Source: Rhodanobacter sp. FDAARGOS 1247 (GTDB lineage Bacteria > Pseudomonadota > Gammaproteobacteria > Xanthomonadales > Rhodanobacteraceae). From it: a DNA stretch of 64,000 nt. The position numbers were made by a program, and so were the translations under genes. This document shows, piece by piece, positions 53,935 through 63,875 of this stretch. The notes under the pieces are model-generated. The model saw only the letters and a program-made list of their open reading frames with translations, searched no databases and was not told the DNA's origin. Position 1 is the first letter of the stretch; every line of letters begins with the position of its first letter. Location: assembly GCF_016889805.1 (NCBI RefSeq), contig NZ_CP069535.1:3224001-3288000 (forward strand), in the 5' to 3' direction.

Positions 53935-56481
53935 ATGCATGCAAGCAGTTCCAGACAGGCCATGAACGCCCGACGGGCGACGTTGATCCGGTTGCCGCTG
54001 GCGGCCGCCATCTGTCTCGCCATGGCGGCGCCCGCCATGGCGCAGGACACCGGACAGTCCACGCCGCCCGACACCACGTCGTCAACAAAGAAAGCCACCA
54101 CGCTCAGCGTGGTCACAGTGACCGCGCAGAAACGCACGGAGAACCTGCAGAAGGTGCCGATCAGCATGGACGTGCTGGCCACCGACCAGCTCGAAGCGCT
54201 GCACGTGAAGAGCTTCGACGACTACGTGAAATACCTGCCCAGCGTGACGTTCCAGCAGGGCGGCGGCGGCATCGCCACCGGCCCCGGCTTCGTCTCGATC
54301 TACATGCGCGGCGTGACCAGCGGCGGCAACACCAACCACTCCGGTTCGCAGCCGAGCGTGGGCGTGTACCTCGACGACCAGCCGGTGACGACGATCCAGG
54401 GCCCGCTCGACATCCACATGTACGACATCGCCCGCATCGAAGTGCTGGCCGGCCCGCAGGGCACGTTGTACGGCGCCAGCGCCGAGGCCGGCGCCCTGCG
54501 CATCATCACCAACAAGCCCGACCCCAGCGGTTACGCGGCCAGCTACAGCCTGGGCGTGGACACGCTCGCCCACGGCGGCATCGGCTACACGGGCGAGGGC
54601 ATGCTCAACCTGCCGATCAACTCGACCGCCGCGATCCGCCTGGTCGGCTGGCGCGAGCACGACGCCGGCTACATCGACAACAAGGCCGGCTCGCGCACCT
54701 TCCCCACCTCGGGCATCACCATCAGCAACGCGCCGGGCTGCACGGCGAGTGGAACCTCGCCCTCGTCGGCGTCCCAGTGCGTCGGCCATGCAAAAGACAA
54801 CTACAACGACGCCAACATCACCGGCGCGCGCGCCGCGCTGAAGGTCGACCTCGACGACAACTGGTCGATCACGCCGATGCTGATGGGGCAGCAAACCATC
54901 TCGCACGGCAACTTCGCCAGCGACCCGGCGGTGGGCGATCTGGCCGTCACGCACTTCTACCCCGAGCGCGTCAACGACCGCTGGTGGCAGGGCGCGCTGA
55001 CCGTGCAGGGCAAGATCGGCAACTTCGACCTGACCTATGCCTACGCCCACCTCAAGCGTAACCAGGAGGAGCAGACCGACTACAGCGACTACGGCTTCTG
55101 GTACGACGCGCTGTACGGTTCCGGCGCGTATTTCTATGACAACAGCGGCGCGCTGATCAATCCGTCGCAACACATCAGCGATCGCGACGGCTACACCAAC
55201 AGCAGCCACGAGCTGCGCCTGGTCTCGCCGGCGGACGATCGCCTGCGCCTGGTCGCCGGCGCGTTCTGGCAGAAGCAGAAGCACGACATCATGCAGAACT
55301 ACCAGGTCGACGGCCTGGCCGACTCACTCTCCGTCACCGGCTGGAACGACACCATCTGGCTGACCCGGCAGATGCGCTACGACCGCGACGAGGCGCTGTT
55401 CGGCGAATTGTCCTGGGATTTCATCCCCGACGTGCTCACCGGCACCTTCGGCGAACGCTACTACCGCACCAGCAACCAGCTGTACGGCTACTTCGGCTAC
55501 GGCGCGGGCTTCTCCTCCAGCCAGGGCGAGGCCGCCTGCGTGTCGCCCGAACCGTTCATGGGCGCGCCGTGCCTGGACTTCAACAAGAAGGTGAAGGAGA
55601 GCGGCAACCTCACCAAGTTCAACCTGACCTGGAACATCAGCGACACCAAGATGATCTACGCCACCCGCTCCGAGGGCTTCCGCCCCGGCGGCGTCAATCG
55701 GCGCGGCACCTTGCTGCCGTACCACGCCGACTTCCTGATCAACCAGGAGCTGGGCTGGAAGACCTCATGGCTGAACAACCGGGTGTCCTTCAACGGCGCG
55801 GTGTTCCGCGAAACCTGGAACGATTTCCAGTTCCCGATCCTCGGCGCGAACGGCCTCACCGAAATCAAGAACGCCAACTCCGCCCGCATCGAAGGCCTCG
55901 AATCGCAACTGAACTGGCAGGCCACCTACAACCTGCAACTGACCGCCGGCTGGGCGCTGTATCGCGCGCGGCTGACCGCCAACTACTGCGGCTTCACCGA
56001 CGCGAGCGGGCGCCCGATCACCGACTGCCCGCCCGGCTCGCTCAATCCGCAGGACGGCAGCGTGGTGTCCGGGCCGCTGGCGCCCAGGGGTACCCAGCTG
56101 CCGATCACGCCGAAGTTCAAGGGCAACCTGATCGCGCACTACAGCTTCAACATCGGTGACAGCGACGCGTTCGTGCAGGCGGCACTGGTCCACGTCGGCA
56201 AGCGCACCACCGACCTGCGCCTGAGCGAGCGCGCGCTGCTCGGCGACCTGCCCGCCTACACCACGCTGGACCTGTCCGCCGGCGTGCAGAAAGGCAGCTG
56301 GTCGGCCGACGTCTACATCAACAACGCGTTCGACAAGCGCTCGGCGCAATACAAGTACACCGAGTGCGGCGTCGACGTCTGCGGCGCGCACGGCGTGGTG
56401 GCGCCATACCCGAACGGTCAGGTCTACACCGGCTACAGCCTGCCGCGCACCATCGGCATCCGCTTCAAGCAGGAGTTCTAG
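53935..56481 (+). CDS. TonB-dependent outer-membrane receptor
   Basis: An 848-aa receptor. A signal peptide ends around AAPAMAQDTGQ. The TonB box lies in TLSVVTVTAQKRTENLQKVP. The plug domain contains SIYMRGVTSGG and RIEVLAGPQGTLYGASAEAGALR, and the barrel ends with the aromatic C-terminus RFKQEF. This type (Caulobacter/Sphingomonas/xanthomonad family) imports sugars, polyphenols or siderophores; the ligand is unknown. ATG 53935 has GAGGGG upstream; ATG 53962 is an alternative. It probably shares a transcript with the sulfotransferase gene. Confidence 0.93.
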   Translation: MHASSSRQAMNARRATLIRLPLAAAICLAMAAPAMAQDTGQSTPPDTTSSTKKATTLSVVTVTAQKRTENLQKVPISMDVLATDQLEALHVKSFDDYVKYLPSVTFQQGGGGIATGPGFVSIYMRGVTSGGNTNHSGSQPSVGVYLDDQPVTTIQGPLDIHMYDIARIEVLAGPQGTLYGASAEAGALRIITNKPDPSGYAASYSLGVDTLAHGGIGYTGEGMLNLPINSTAAIRLVGWREHDAGYIDNKAGSRTFPTSGITISNAPGCTASGTSPSSASQCVGHAKDNYNDANITGARAALKVDLDDNWSITPMLMGQQTISHGNFASDPAVGDLAVTHFYPERVNDRWWQGALTVQGKIGNFDLTYAYAHLKRNQEEQTDYSDYGFWYDALYGSGAYFYDNSGALINPSQHISDRDGYTNSSHELRLVSPADDRLRLVAGAFWQKQKHDIMQNYQVDGLADSLSVTGWNDTIWLTRQMRYDRDEALFGELSWDFIPDVLTGTFGERYYRTSNQLYGYFGYGAGFSSSQGEAACVSPEPFMGAPCLDFNKKVKESGNLTKFNLTWNISDTKMIYATRSEGFRPGGVNRRGTLLPYHADFLINQELGWKTSWLNNRVSFNGAVFRETWNDFQFPILGANGLTEIKNANSARIEGLESQLNWQATYNLQLTAGWALYRARLTANYCGFTDASGRPITDCPPGSLNPQDGSVVSGPLAPRGTQLPITPKFKGNLIAHYSFNIGDSDAFVQAALVHVGKRTTDLRLSERALLGDLPAYTTLDLSAGVQKGSWSADVYINNAFDKRSAQYKYTECGVDVCGAHGVVAPYPNGQVYTGYSLPRTIGIRFKQEF

Positions 56482-56492
56482 CTGCCAGACGG

Positions 56493-56522
56493 CGAAGGCC
56501 CCGGCGTGAACCGGGGCCTTCG
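56493..56522 (+). terminator. Strong hairpin after TonB receptor
   Basis: A perfect 12-bp stem (CGAAGGCCCCGG / CCGGGGCCTTCG) with a 6-nt loop begins 12 bp past the stop, between convergent tonB-receptor and glmS transcripts. There is no U tract, so it may work in both directions or with Rho. Confidence 0.6.
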
Positions 56523-56562
56523 CAGGGGACGGCACATCCCGAGCCGGGTTGAAAGCTCCGAA

Positions 56563-58392
<1,830 letters not shown>

Positions 58393-58413
58393 CGTTCGGA
58401 TTTCCTTGGAGAA

Positions 58414-58454
58414 GCAGGGCCTCCGGCCCTGCATGGACGGGCGATTATGCCCGT
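58414..58454 (-). promoter_or_regulatory. glmS leader hairpin and palindrome over a -10-like box
   Basis: Two structures lie before glmS. At 58414-58432 is an 8-bp GC hairpin (GCAGGGCC / GGCCCTGC, 3-nt loop), about 22 bp before the ATG. At 58437-58454 is a palindrome ACGGGC-N6-GCCCGT whose centre on the minus strand reads ATAATC, so CATAAT could be a -10 box inside an operator. No good -35 box was found. Confidence 0.35.
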
Positions 58455-58522
58455 TCATTCATGACTGTTCGCTGCCCGAACCGGGTGCTTCCGGCGATGG
58501 CCGCGAGTTTCATTCAGCCTGT

Positions 58523-59893
58523 TCAGTTCACCTTGCGACGCAGCCAGTTCAGCAGGTCGATGCGGGTGATCAGGCCGAGGAAGTCGTCGCCGTCGACCAC
58601 GATGGCCACGTGGCCGCGCTCGAACACCGGCAACAGCGACTCGACCGGCGAGCGCACGTCGAGCTTCTGCAGGCTGGTGATCATGGCGCTCGACACCGAG
58701 TCGCGGAAACGCGACTCGTCGGCGTGCACGTGCATCAGCACGTCCGATTCGTCGACGATGCCCACCAGCTTGCGGCCGTCCATCACCGGCAGCTGCGACA
58801 CGTCGTACAGCTTCATGCGGTTGTAGGCGGTGATCAGCAATTCGTTGGGGCCGACCACCACGGTGTCGCGCTGGGCGAACGGGCGCAGCAGCAGGTCGCG
58901 CAGGTCGCCGTGCTGCTCACGCTCGATGAAGCCGTTGTCGAGCATCCAGTAGTCGTTGTACAGCTTGGACAGATACTTGTTGCCGGTGTCACAGACCAGG
59001 GTCACCACGCGCTTCGACGTGGTCTGCTCGCGGCAGTAGCGCAGCGCCGCGGCCAGCAGGGTGCCGGTGGACGAGCCGCCCAGGATGCCCTCCTTCGCCA
59101 GCAGCTCGCGGGCGGTGAGGAAGCTCTCCTTGTCCGGGATCGCGTAGGCCTTCTTCACCCGGGTGAAGTCGCTGATGCCCGGCAGGAAATCCTCGCCGAT
59201 GCCTTCGACCATCCAGCTGGCCGACTTGGTCGAGAGCGTGCCCTCGTTGATGTATTCGGCAAGGATGGAACCGACCGGATCGGCCAGCACCAGTTCGGTC
59301 TGCGGCGAGTGCTCGGCGAAGAATTTCGACAGGCCGCTCAGCGTGCCGGACGAACCGCAGCCGAGCACGATCGCGTCGACCTGGCCGTCCATCTGCTCGA
59401 GGATTTCGGGCCCGGTGGTGGCGATGTGCGCGGCCGGGTTGTCGGGGTTGCCGAACTGGTTGATGAAGTACGCGCCGGGCGTCTCGCGGGCGATCCGCTC
59501 GGCCATGTCCTGGTAATACTCGGGATGGCCCTTGGCCACGTCGGAACGGGTCAGCACCACTTCGGCGCCCATCGCCTTCAAGTTGAAGATCTTCTCGCGG
59601 CTCATCTTGTCCGGCACCACCAGGATCAGGCGGTAACCCTTGGCCTGCGCCACCAGGGCCAGGCCAAGGCCGGTGTTGCCGGCAGTGCCTTCGACCAGGA
59701 TGTCGCCCGGGCGGATGCGGCCGTCCTTCTCGGCACCCTCGATCATCGACAGGCCGATGCGGTCCTTGATCGAACCGCCGGGGTTGGCGCTCTCCAGCTT
59801 GAGAAACAGTTCGCACAGGCCGGTGTCCAGGCGCTGGGTGCGGACCATCGGCGTGTGGCCGATCAATTCAAGAACGCTCTGGTGGACCGTCAT
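58523..59893 (-). CDS. cbs: Cystathionine beta-synthase
   Basis: A 456-aa PLP enzyme condensing serine and homocysteine (reverse transsulfuration). The PLP lysine lies in ANPGGSIKDRIGLSMIEGAE near residue 42. GTAGNTGLGLALVAQ and the phosphate loop GCGSSGTLSGLSKF follow. A CBS-domain pair fills about 330-456 (VGPNELLITAYNRM, VGIVDESDVLMHV, LGLITRIDLLNWL). There is no heme-binding N-terminal extension, as in other bacterial and yeast forms. ATG 59893 fits the family start. Its pathway partner metB/CGL is 31 kb away on the same strand. Confidence 0.93.
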   Translation of the reverse strand: MTVHQSVLELIGHTPMVRTQRLDTGLCELFLKLESANPGGSIKDRIGLSMIEGAEKDGRIRPGDILVEGTAGNTGLGLALVAQAKGYRLILVVPDKMSREKIFNLKAMGAEVVLTRSDVAKGHPEYYQDMAERIARETPGAYFINQFGNPDNPAAHIATTGPEILEQMDGQVDAIVLGCGSSGTLSGLSKFFAEHSPQTELVLADPVGSILAEYINEGTLSTKSASWMVEGIGEDFLPGISDFTRVKKAYAIPDKESFLTARELLAKEGILGGSSTGTLLAAALRYCREQTTSKRVVTLVCDTGNKYLSKLYNDYWMLDNGFIEREQHGDLRDLLLRPFAQRDTVVVGPNELLITAYNRMKLYDVSQLPVMDGRKLVGIVDESDVLMHVHADESRFRDSVSSAMITSLQKLDVRSPVESLLPVFERGHVAIVVDGDDFLGLITRIDLLNWLRRKVN

Positions 59894-59985
59894 GGGGGCT
59901 CCGTGATGTGGCTGCGACGCGATGAGGACCGTCGCGACAAGAGGGCCATGATACCCGAGCGCTCGAAGCGGACAGCGCAAACGCG

Positions 59986-60031
59986 GCGGCCCCGGCACCC
60001 TTTCCGTCTGGCGGAAAGGGCCCGGGGCCGC
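59986..60031 (-). terminator. Two-tier hairpin terminator after the YdcH-like gene
   Basis: An inner 9-bp stem CCCTTTCCG / CGGAAAGGG with a 5-nt loop (59998-60020) is nested in an outer 10-bp stem GCGGCCCCGG / CCGGGGCCGC. It begins 19 bp past the stop of the small gene and isolates it from the downstream cbs gene. Confidence 0.6.
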
Positions 60032-60049
60032 GTTCGCGAACAGCCGAGG

Positions 60050-60277
60050 TCAGTGGACGAGATGCGCCCGATCTGCCCACATGCGTTCGAGTCGGGACTT
60101 GGCCAGCAATTTTTCCTTCTTCATGCTGGCCAGGGTCATGTCGTCGATGGGCAGCACGCCGATGTCGGCGTCGTGCACCTTGCTGTCGAGTTCCCTGTGA
60201 TGCTGGTAGAGCCGCCGGAATTCCGCATCAGCCTTCATCAATGCCTCGACATCATCACGCTGCTGGTTTTCAAACAT
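60050..60277 (-). CDS. YdcH-like DUF465 small protein
   Basis: A 75-aa, mostly helical protein starting MFENQQRDDVEALMKADAEF and containing LYQHHRELDSKVHDAD and MTLASMKKEKLLAKSRLERM. This is the DUF465/YdcH pattern: HxxLD in the first helix and LKKEKLxxKDxI-like in the second. Function unknown. A perfect AGGAGG ribosome-binding site precedes ATG 60277. It stands alone, with a terminator behind and a 325-bp non-coding leader region ahead. Confidence 0.85.
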   Translation of the reverse strand: MFENQQRDDVEALMKADAEFRRLYQHHRELDSKVHDADIGVLPIDDMTLASMKKEKLLAKSRLERMWADRAHLVH

Positions 60278-60602
60278 GGTCCGACCTCCTCGCGAGTTGA
60301 CGTGCGGACGCAACAGGCCGTCCGCAGACGGTGAACCGGGGCGCGCACCCTCGATCCGCGCCGGAACACCGGATGCGGAGGAAGCTTTCGAAGCGAGGAA
60401 TGCGTGCATGGTTCGGTCAGTGACCCACGGGACCGGGATGCCCCGTGGGACTTTGACCCTACTCCCCCACCGGAGGGGGTGCAAGCGTTTCGAGGGCACT
60501 TTCGGGGGGCGTGGAAAGTTCCGTAAAAAACTGTCAAAACAGCCTTTTACATCCGCTCAACGACTTTCTTCCGCGACCGTAACGGGGCCGGAAACGACCC
60601 GG
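60278..60602. other. 325-bp gene-free region with several hairpins
   Basis: No gene was seen. It contains an 8-bp stem CCCACGGG / CCCGTGGG (60424-60449, 10-nt loop), a CCCCC/GGGGG stem (60464-60479) and the U-tract terminator listed separately. The first two could lie in a long 5' leader of the YdcH-like gene. No confident promoter boxes were found. Confidence 0.5.
60525..60548 (-). terminator. Rho-independent terminator of the DUF4398-type operon
   Basis: Read on the minus strand: AAAAGG, then CTGT-TTTG-ACAG, then six T. The GC stem is short but is extended by A/T pairing and followed by a U tract, 55 bp past the last gene's stop at 60603. Confidence 0.5.
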
Positions 60603-61244
60603 TCAGCGATGCTGGCCGGACGGCTTGGCATCGGTCCCGGAGGGCTTGTCCGCGCCTTCCATCTGCGAGCGCATCGCCTTGGCGGCCTGCGCCGCCAACT
60701 CGGCCTGCCGCTTGGCGGCGCGTGCCACCTTGCTCTGGGCCGCGGCCAGCTTCTTTGCCCGATCCGCTTCCGCCCGGGCCTGGTCGGCCGCCTGCGAATA
60801 CTCCAGGCCCTGCGCCTGCAGCCGGGCCGCCTCCTCCTGCGCCAGCTGGTATTGCAGGCGCTGGCGCTCCAGCTCGCGCCGGGCCAGCTCCGCATCGCGA
60901 CGGCTGTTGTCCAGCAGGATCTGGTCGTGTTCGCGATCGAGCTGGGTCAGCTTGACCTGGGCGTCCTGCACCTGCGCGGCGGTCTTGGCCAGGTCGACGC
61001 GACGCTCGGCCAGATACAGCGCATGCGGCCGCTCACGCGAGCCGGCCTGGGCCAGCCGGTTGATGGCGTCGCGGGCACGGGCCTGTTCGGCCTGGGCGTA
61101 GGCGCCCAGGCCGGGATCGCTGGCGAGCTGGTTGAGGCTGCCGGTCAGGCGGTTGATGTCGATGTCGTCCTGGCGGGCATGGGCCGAACCCAGCGTGCCC
61201 AAACCCAGCGCGATGGTGGCAAGGATGATGGCGGAACGCTTCAT
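60603..61244 (-). CDS. Secreted coiled-coil protein, DUF4398-like
   Basis: A 213-aa protein with a cleavable signal (MKRSAIILATIALGLGTLGSAHA). The mature part is almost wholly helical: LASDPGLGAYAQAEQARARD, RVDLAKTAAQVQDAQVKLTQ, then long charged coiled-coil (RRELERQRLQYQLAQEEAAR) rich in Ala, Gln and Arg. It resembles the DUF4398/OmpA-associated periplasmic proteins encoded as pairs. ATG 61244 overlaps the stop of the lipoprotein gene upstream (ATGA). Probably periplasmic; function unknown. Confidence 0.7.
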   Translation of the reverse strand: MKRSAIILATIALGLGTLGSAHARQDDIDINRLTGSLNQLASDPGLGAYAQAEQARARDAINRLAQAGSRERPHALYLAERRVDLAKTAAQVQDAQVKLTQLDREHDQILLDNSRRDAELARRELERQRLQYQLAQEEAARLQAQGLEYSQAADQARAEADRAKKLAAAQSKVARAAKRQAELAAQAAKAMRSQMEGADKPSGTDAKPSGQHR

Positions 61245-61801
61245 GGCTGACCTCCCGCGGGGTCCACCGCAGGCTGTTGTGCGTTGTCCGGCACGGTCTG
61301 GAAACCGTCACCGGCCGGCGTGGACAGCGCCGAGGACGGCGGAGCCGGCATGTCTTCGGTGGGCTGGGCGTTGCTGGCCGGTGGCGCCGGCGCAGGCGCC
61401 TGCGCCGCGGCGGCCGCAGCCTCGCCCTGGGCCCGCAGACGGCTGTTTTCCTGCATCTTGCTCTGGATCTGGGCGCGCGCTGCGCCCAGGCGGGCTTTGG
61501 CCTGGGCCAGTTCCGCGTCGGCGCGGGATTCCTCGGCCAGACTCGCCGCGTCGGCGTACTTGCGTTCGGCCATCGCCGACTGCGCCAGCTGGAACTTGTC
61601 CTGGGCAAAACCGAGGTCCACCGGCGCATAATCGGCCGCGCCGGCGTCGCGAGCCATCTGCAGCTGGGTCTGGGCCATGTTCATCGAGTCATTGGGCGGC
61701 GGCACCGAGGCGCAGCCAGCCACGAACAGGGCCAGGACCAGGGCGATCAGGACGGTGCGGCCGGGCCGGAAATGTCCGGCCGGCAGGGAAAAGATGTGCA
61801 T
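61241..61801 (-). CDS. DUF4398-like lipoprotein
   Basis: A 186-aa protein. The signal TVLIALVLALFVAGCASVPP has lipobox FVAGC. The mature part has the DUF4398 layout: MNMAQTQLQMARDAGAADYA, then APVDLGFAQDKFQLAQSAMA and EERKYADAASLAEESRADAE-like helices; the C-terminus is Pro/Ala-rich and disordered. Two in-frame ATGs exist; ATG 61801 with GAGGA five bases upstream is preferred over 61813. It is coupled to the coiled-coil protein gene and divergent from pilU. Confidence 0.75.
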   Translation of the reverse strand: MHIFSLPAGHFRPGRTVLIALVLALFVAGCASVPPPNDSMNMAQTQLQMARDAGAADYAPVDLGFAQDKFQLAQSAMAERKYADAASLAEESRADAELAQAKARLGAARAQIQSKMQENSRLRAQGEAAAAAAQAPAPAPPASNAQPTEDMPAPPSSALSTPAGDGFQTVPDNAQQPAVDPAGGQP

Positions 61802-61886
61802 CACATTCCTCATGGTGTGTCGCAGCGTATTGTGGGCGGGCATAATCCATCATTGCAACGCGCATTTCGCAAACTAGGGGTTTTTC
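61802..61886. promoter_or_regulatory. Divergent promoter region lipoprotein/pilU
   Basis: A palindromic TTGCAA (61853-61858) could serve as -35 in both directions. Toward the lipoprotein gene, ACAATA (61833-61828) is 19 bp away. Toward pilU, no good -10 is seen (ACTAGG is about 15 bp away). Confidence 0.3.
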
Positions 61887-62999
61887 GTGGACATCGGTTA
61901 CTTCCTGAAGCTTATGGTAGACAAGGGCGCGTCGGACATGTTCCTGTCCACGGGCGCCCCGGTGAATATCAAGGTCGAGGGCAAACTGTATCCGCTGGGC
62001 AATACCGGCCTTCCCAGCGGCATGGTCAAGAAGATCGCCTACTCGCTGATGGACGAAGGCCAGGTGCCCCAGTTCGAGCGCGACCTTGAATTGAACATGG
62101 CGCTGGCGGTGAAGGAAGCCGGCCGCTTCCGCATCAACGTGTTCAAGCAGCGCGGCGAAGTGGGCATGGTGATCCGCGCGATCAAGAGCGAGATCCCCAG
62201 CATCGAGCAGCTGCAGCTGCCGAAGATCTTCCGCGACCTGATCATGGAGCCGCGCGGCCTGATCCTGGTGGTCGGCGCCACCGGCTCGGGCAAGTCGACC
62301 ACGCTGGCGGCGATGCTCGACCACCGCAACACGAATTCCTCCGGCCACATCCTCACCATCGAGGATCCGATCGAATACCTGCACCGGCACAAGAAGTCGA
62401 TCGTCAACCAGCGCGAGGTGGGCCTGGACACCCATACCTATCACGAGGCCCTGAAGAACGCGATGCGCGAGGCGCCGGACGTGATCATGATCGGCGAGAT
62501 CCGCGACACCGACACCATGGAGGCGGCGATCGCCTTCTCCGAGACCGGCCACCTGTGCCTGGCCACGCTGCACTCGAACAACGCCGACCAGACGCTGGAA
62601 CGCATCCTCAACTTCTTCCCCGAATCGGCGCACAAGAACGTGCTGATGAACCTGGCGCTGAACCTGCGCGCGGTGATCAGCCAGCGTCTGGTGATCGGCA
62701 AGGACGGCCGGCGCATTCCCGCCGCCGAGGTACTGCTGAACACCCCGCTGATCCGCGACATGATCCGCCGTGGCCAGACCCACGAGATCAAGGAGGCGAT
62801 GGACCGCAGCCTGCAGGAAGGCATGCAGACCTTTGACCAGTCACTGTACCGCCTGTACAAGGAAGGCCGCGTGGACCTGGACGAAGCGCTCAACAAGTCC
62901 GACTCGCGCGACGGCCTGGCCCTGAAGATCCGCCTGGCCGAAGGCGGCACCAGCGACGAGGAACTGGCCGGCAACGACCCGTACGGGATGGGCTTCTAG
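61887..62999 (+). CDS. pilU: Type IV pilus retraction ATPase PilU
   Basis: A 370-aa hexameric secretion-type ATPase that helps PilT in pilus retraction. Walker A GATGSGKSTTLAAML, Asp box LTIEDPIEYLH, Walker B APDVIMIGEIRD and His box GHLCLATLHSNNADQ are intact. Local sequence such as HRHKKSIVNQREVGLDT and EGMQTFDQSLYRLYKEG fits PilU better than PilT. The GTG start at 61887 gives the usual N-terminus MDIGYFLKLMVDKGASDMFL. pilT is not adjacent in this window. Confidence 0.92.
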   Translation: MDIGYFLKLMVDKGASDMFLSTGAPVNIKVEGKLYPLGNTGLPSGMVKKIAYSLMDEGQVPQFERDLELNMALAVKEAGRFRINVFKQRGEVGMVIRAIKSEIPSIEQLQLPKIFRDLIMEPRGLILVVGATGSGKSTTLAAMLDHRNTNSSGHILTIEDPIEYLHRHKKSIVNQREVGLDTHTYHEALKNAMREAPDVIMIGEIRDTDTMEAAIAFSETGHLCLATLHSNNADQTLERILNFFPESAHKNVLMNLALNLRAVISQRLVIGKDGRRIPAAEVLLNTPLIRDMIRRGQTHEIKEAMDRSLQEGMQTFDQSLYRLYKEGRVDLDEALNKSDSRDGLALKIRLAEGGTSDEELAGNDPYGMGF

Positions 63000-63000
63000 A

Positions 63001-63160
63001 AAAGCGGCCCATGGCCGCCGCAAAGCCCCTTCTCCCCGCCGGGGAGACAAATCGGCAGGATTGCCGATTTGCACGGCGACAGCCGCCCGAAGGGTGAGGG
63101 CCAAGGATGGCCCGAATGCAGGTGGCCCGAAGGGCCGGATGAGGGGTCACGGTTGCGACA
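63001..63160. repeat. Hairpin-rich, REP-like intergenic sequence
   Basis: Between pilU and maiA lie successive inverted repeats: GCGGCC/GGCCGC, TCTCCCC/GGGGAGA (63032-63048) and AAATCGGCA/TGCCGATTT (about 63050-63072). Direct motifs AGGGTGAGGG and GGATGAGGGG follow. This resembles the dispersed palindromic elements of xanthomonad genomes and may also serve as terminator for the converging genes. Confidence 0.45.
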
Positions 63161-63212
63161 GACCCCCACCCCCGACAGAGCGATCGCGCACAAGGTGCGC
63201 TCCTGCACGTTC

Positions 63213-63875
63213 TCAAGGCGCGTCCGGCTGAGCCTCCGGCGCAGCCCGCTGGAAGGCTTCCAGCTCGTTGCAGGCGCGGTGGATGCGCGCGATGGTGGGG
63301 TAGTCGTCCATCGGCAGTTTCCAGCGCAGCGCGTTGTACACCTGCGGAATCAGGCAGGCGTCGGCCATGCTCGGCGTCTCGCCGTGGCAATAGCGGCCCG
63401 TCGCGGCGCTGTCGGACAGCTGCTCCTCGATCGCCTTGAAACCCACGGCCATCCAGTGCCGCGACCAGGTCGCGCGCTGTTCCTCGCTGGCGCCAAATTC
63501 GGCTTCCAGCTGTTGCAGGACACGCAGGTTGCCCAGCGGATGGATGTCGCAGGTGACCGCCATCGCCAGCGCCCTGACCTGGGCGCGACCACGGGCGTCC
63601 ACCGGCAGCAGGGCCGTTTCCAGTTCCGGGTGCATCTCGTCCAGGTATTCCATGATCGCCAGTGACTGGGTGATCACCCGATCGCCATCGAGCAGGCACG
63701 GCACCATTTCCTGCGGGTTGAGTGCCTTGTAGGCCGGCGCATGCTGCTGACCGCCGTCCTGTACCAGATGCACCGGCCGGGTTTCGTACTCCAACCCCTT
63801 GAGGTTCAGCGCGATGCGCACGCGATAGGCAGCGCTGGAGCGCCAGTAGCTGTAAAGCACCAGACCGGTGGCCAT
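63213..63875 (-). CDS. maiA: Maleylacetoacetate isomerase (zeta-class GST)
   Basis: A 220-aa glutathione-dependent isomerase of tyrosine catabolism. The thioredoxin-like domain has SYWRSSAAYRVRIALNLKGL (catalytic Ser kept; the SSC form is SSA here, as in many proteobacterial members), NPQEMVPCLLDGD and ITQSLAIMEYLDE. The C-terminal helical domain has CDIHPLGNLRVLQQL and GETPSMADACLIPQVYNA. ATG 63875 fits the family. Fumarylacetoacetase is not in the window and may lie past the right edge. Confidence 0.92.
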   Translation of the reverse strand: MATGLVLYSYWRSSAAYRVRIALNLKGLEYETRPVHLVQDGGQQHAPAYKALNPQEMVPCLLDGDRVITQSLAIMEYLDEMHPELETALLPVDARGRAQVRALAMAVTCDIHPLGNLRVLQQLEAEFGASEEQRATWSRHWMAVGFKAIEEQLSDSAATGRYCHGETPSMADACLIPQVYNALRWKLPMDDYPTIARIHRACNELEAFQRAAPEAQPDAP

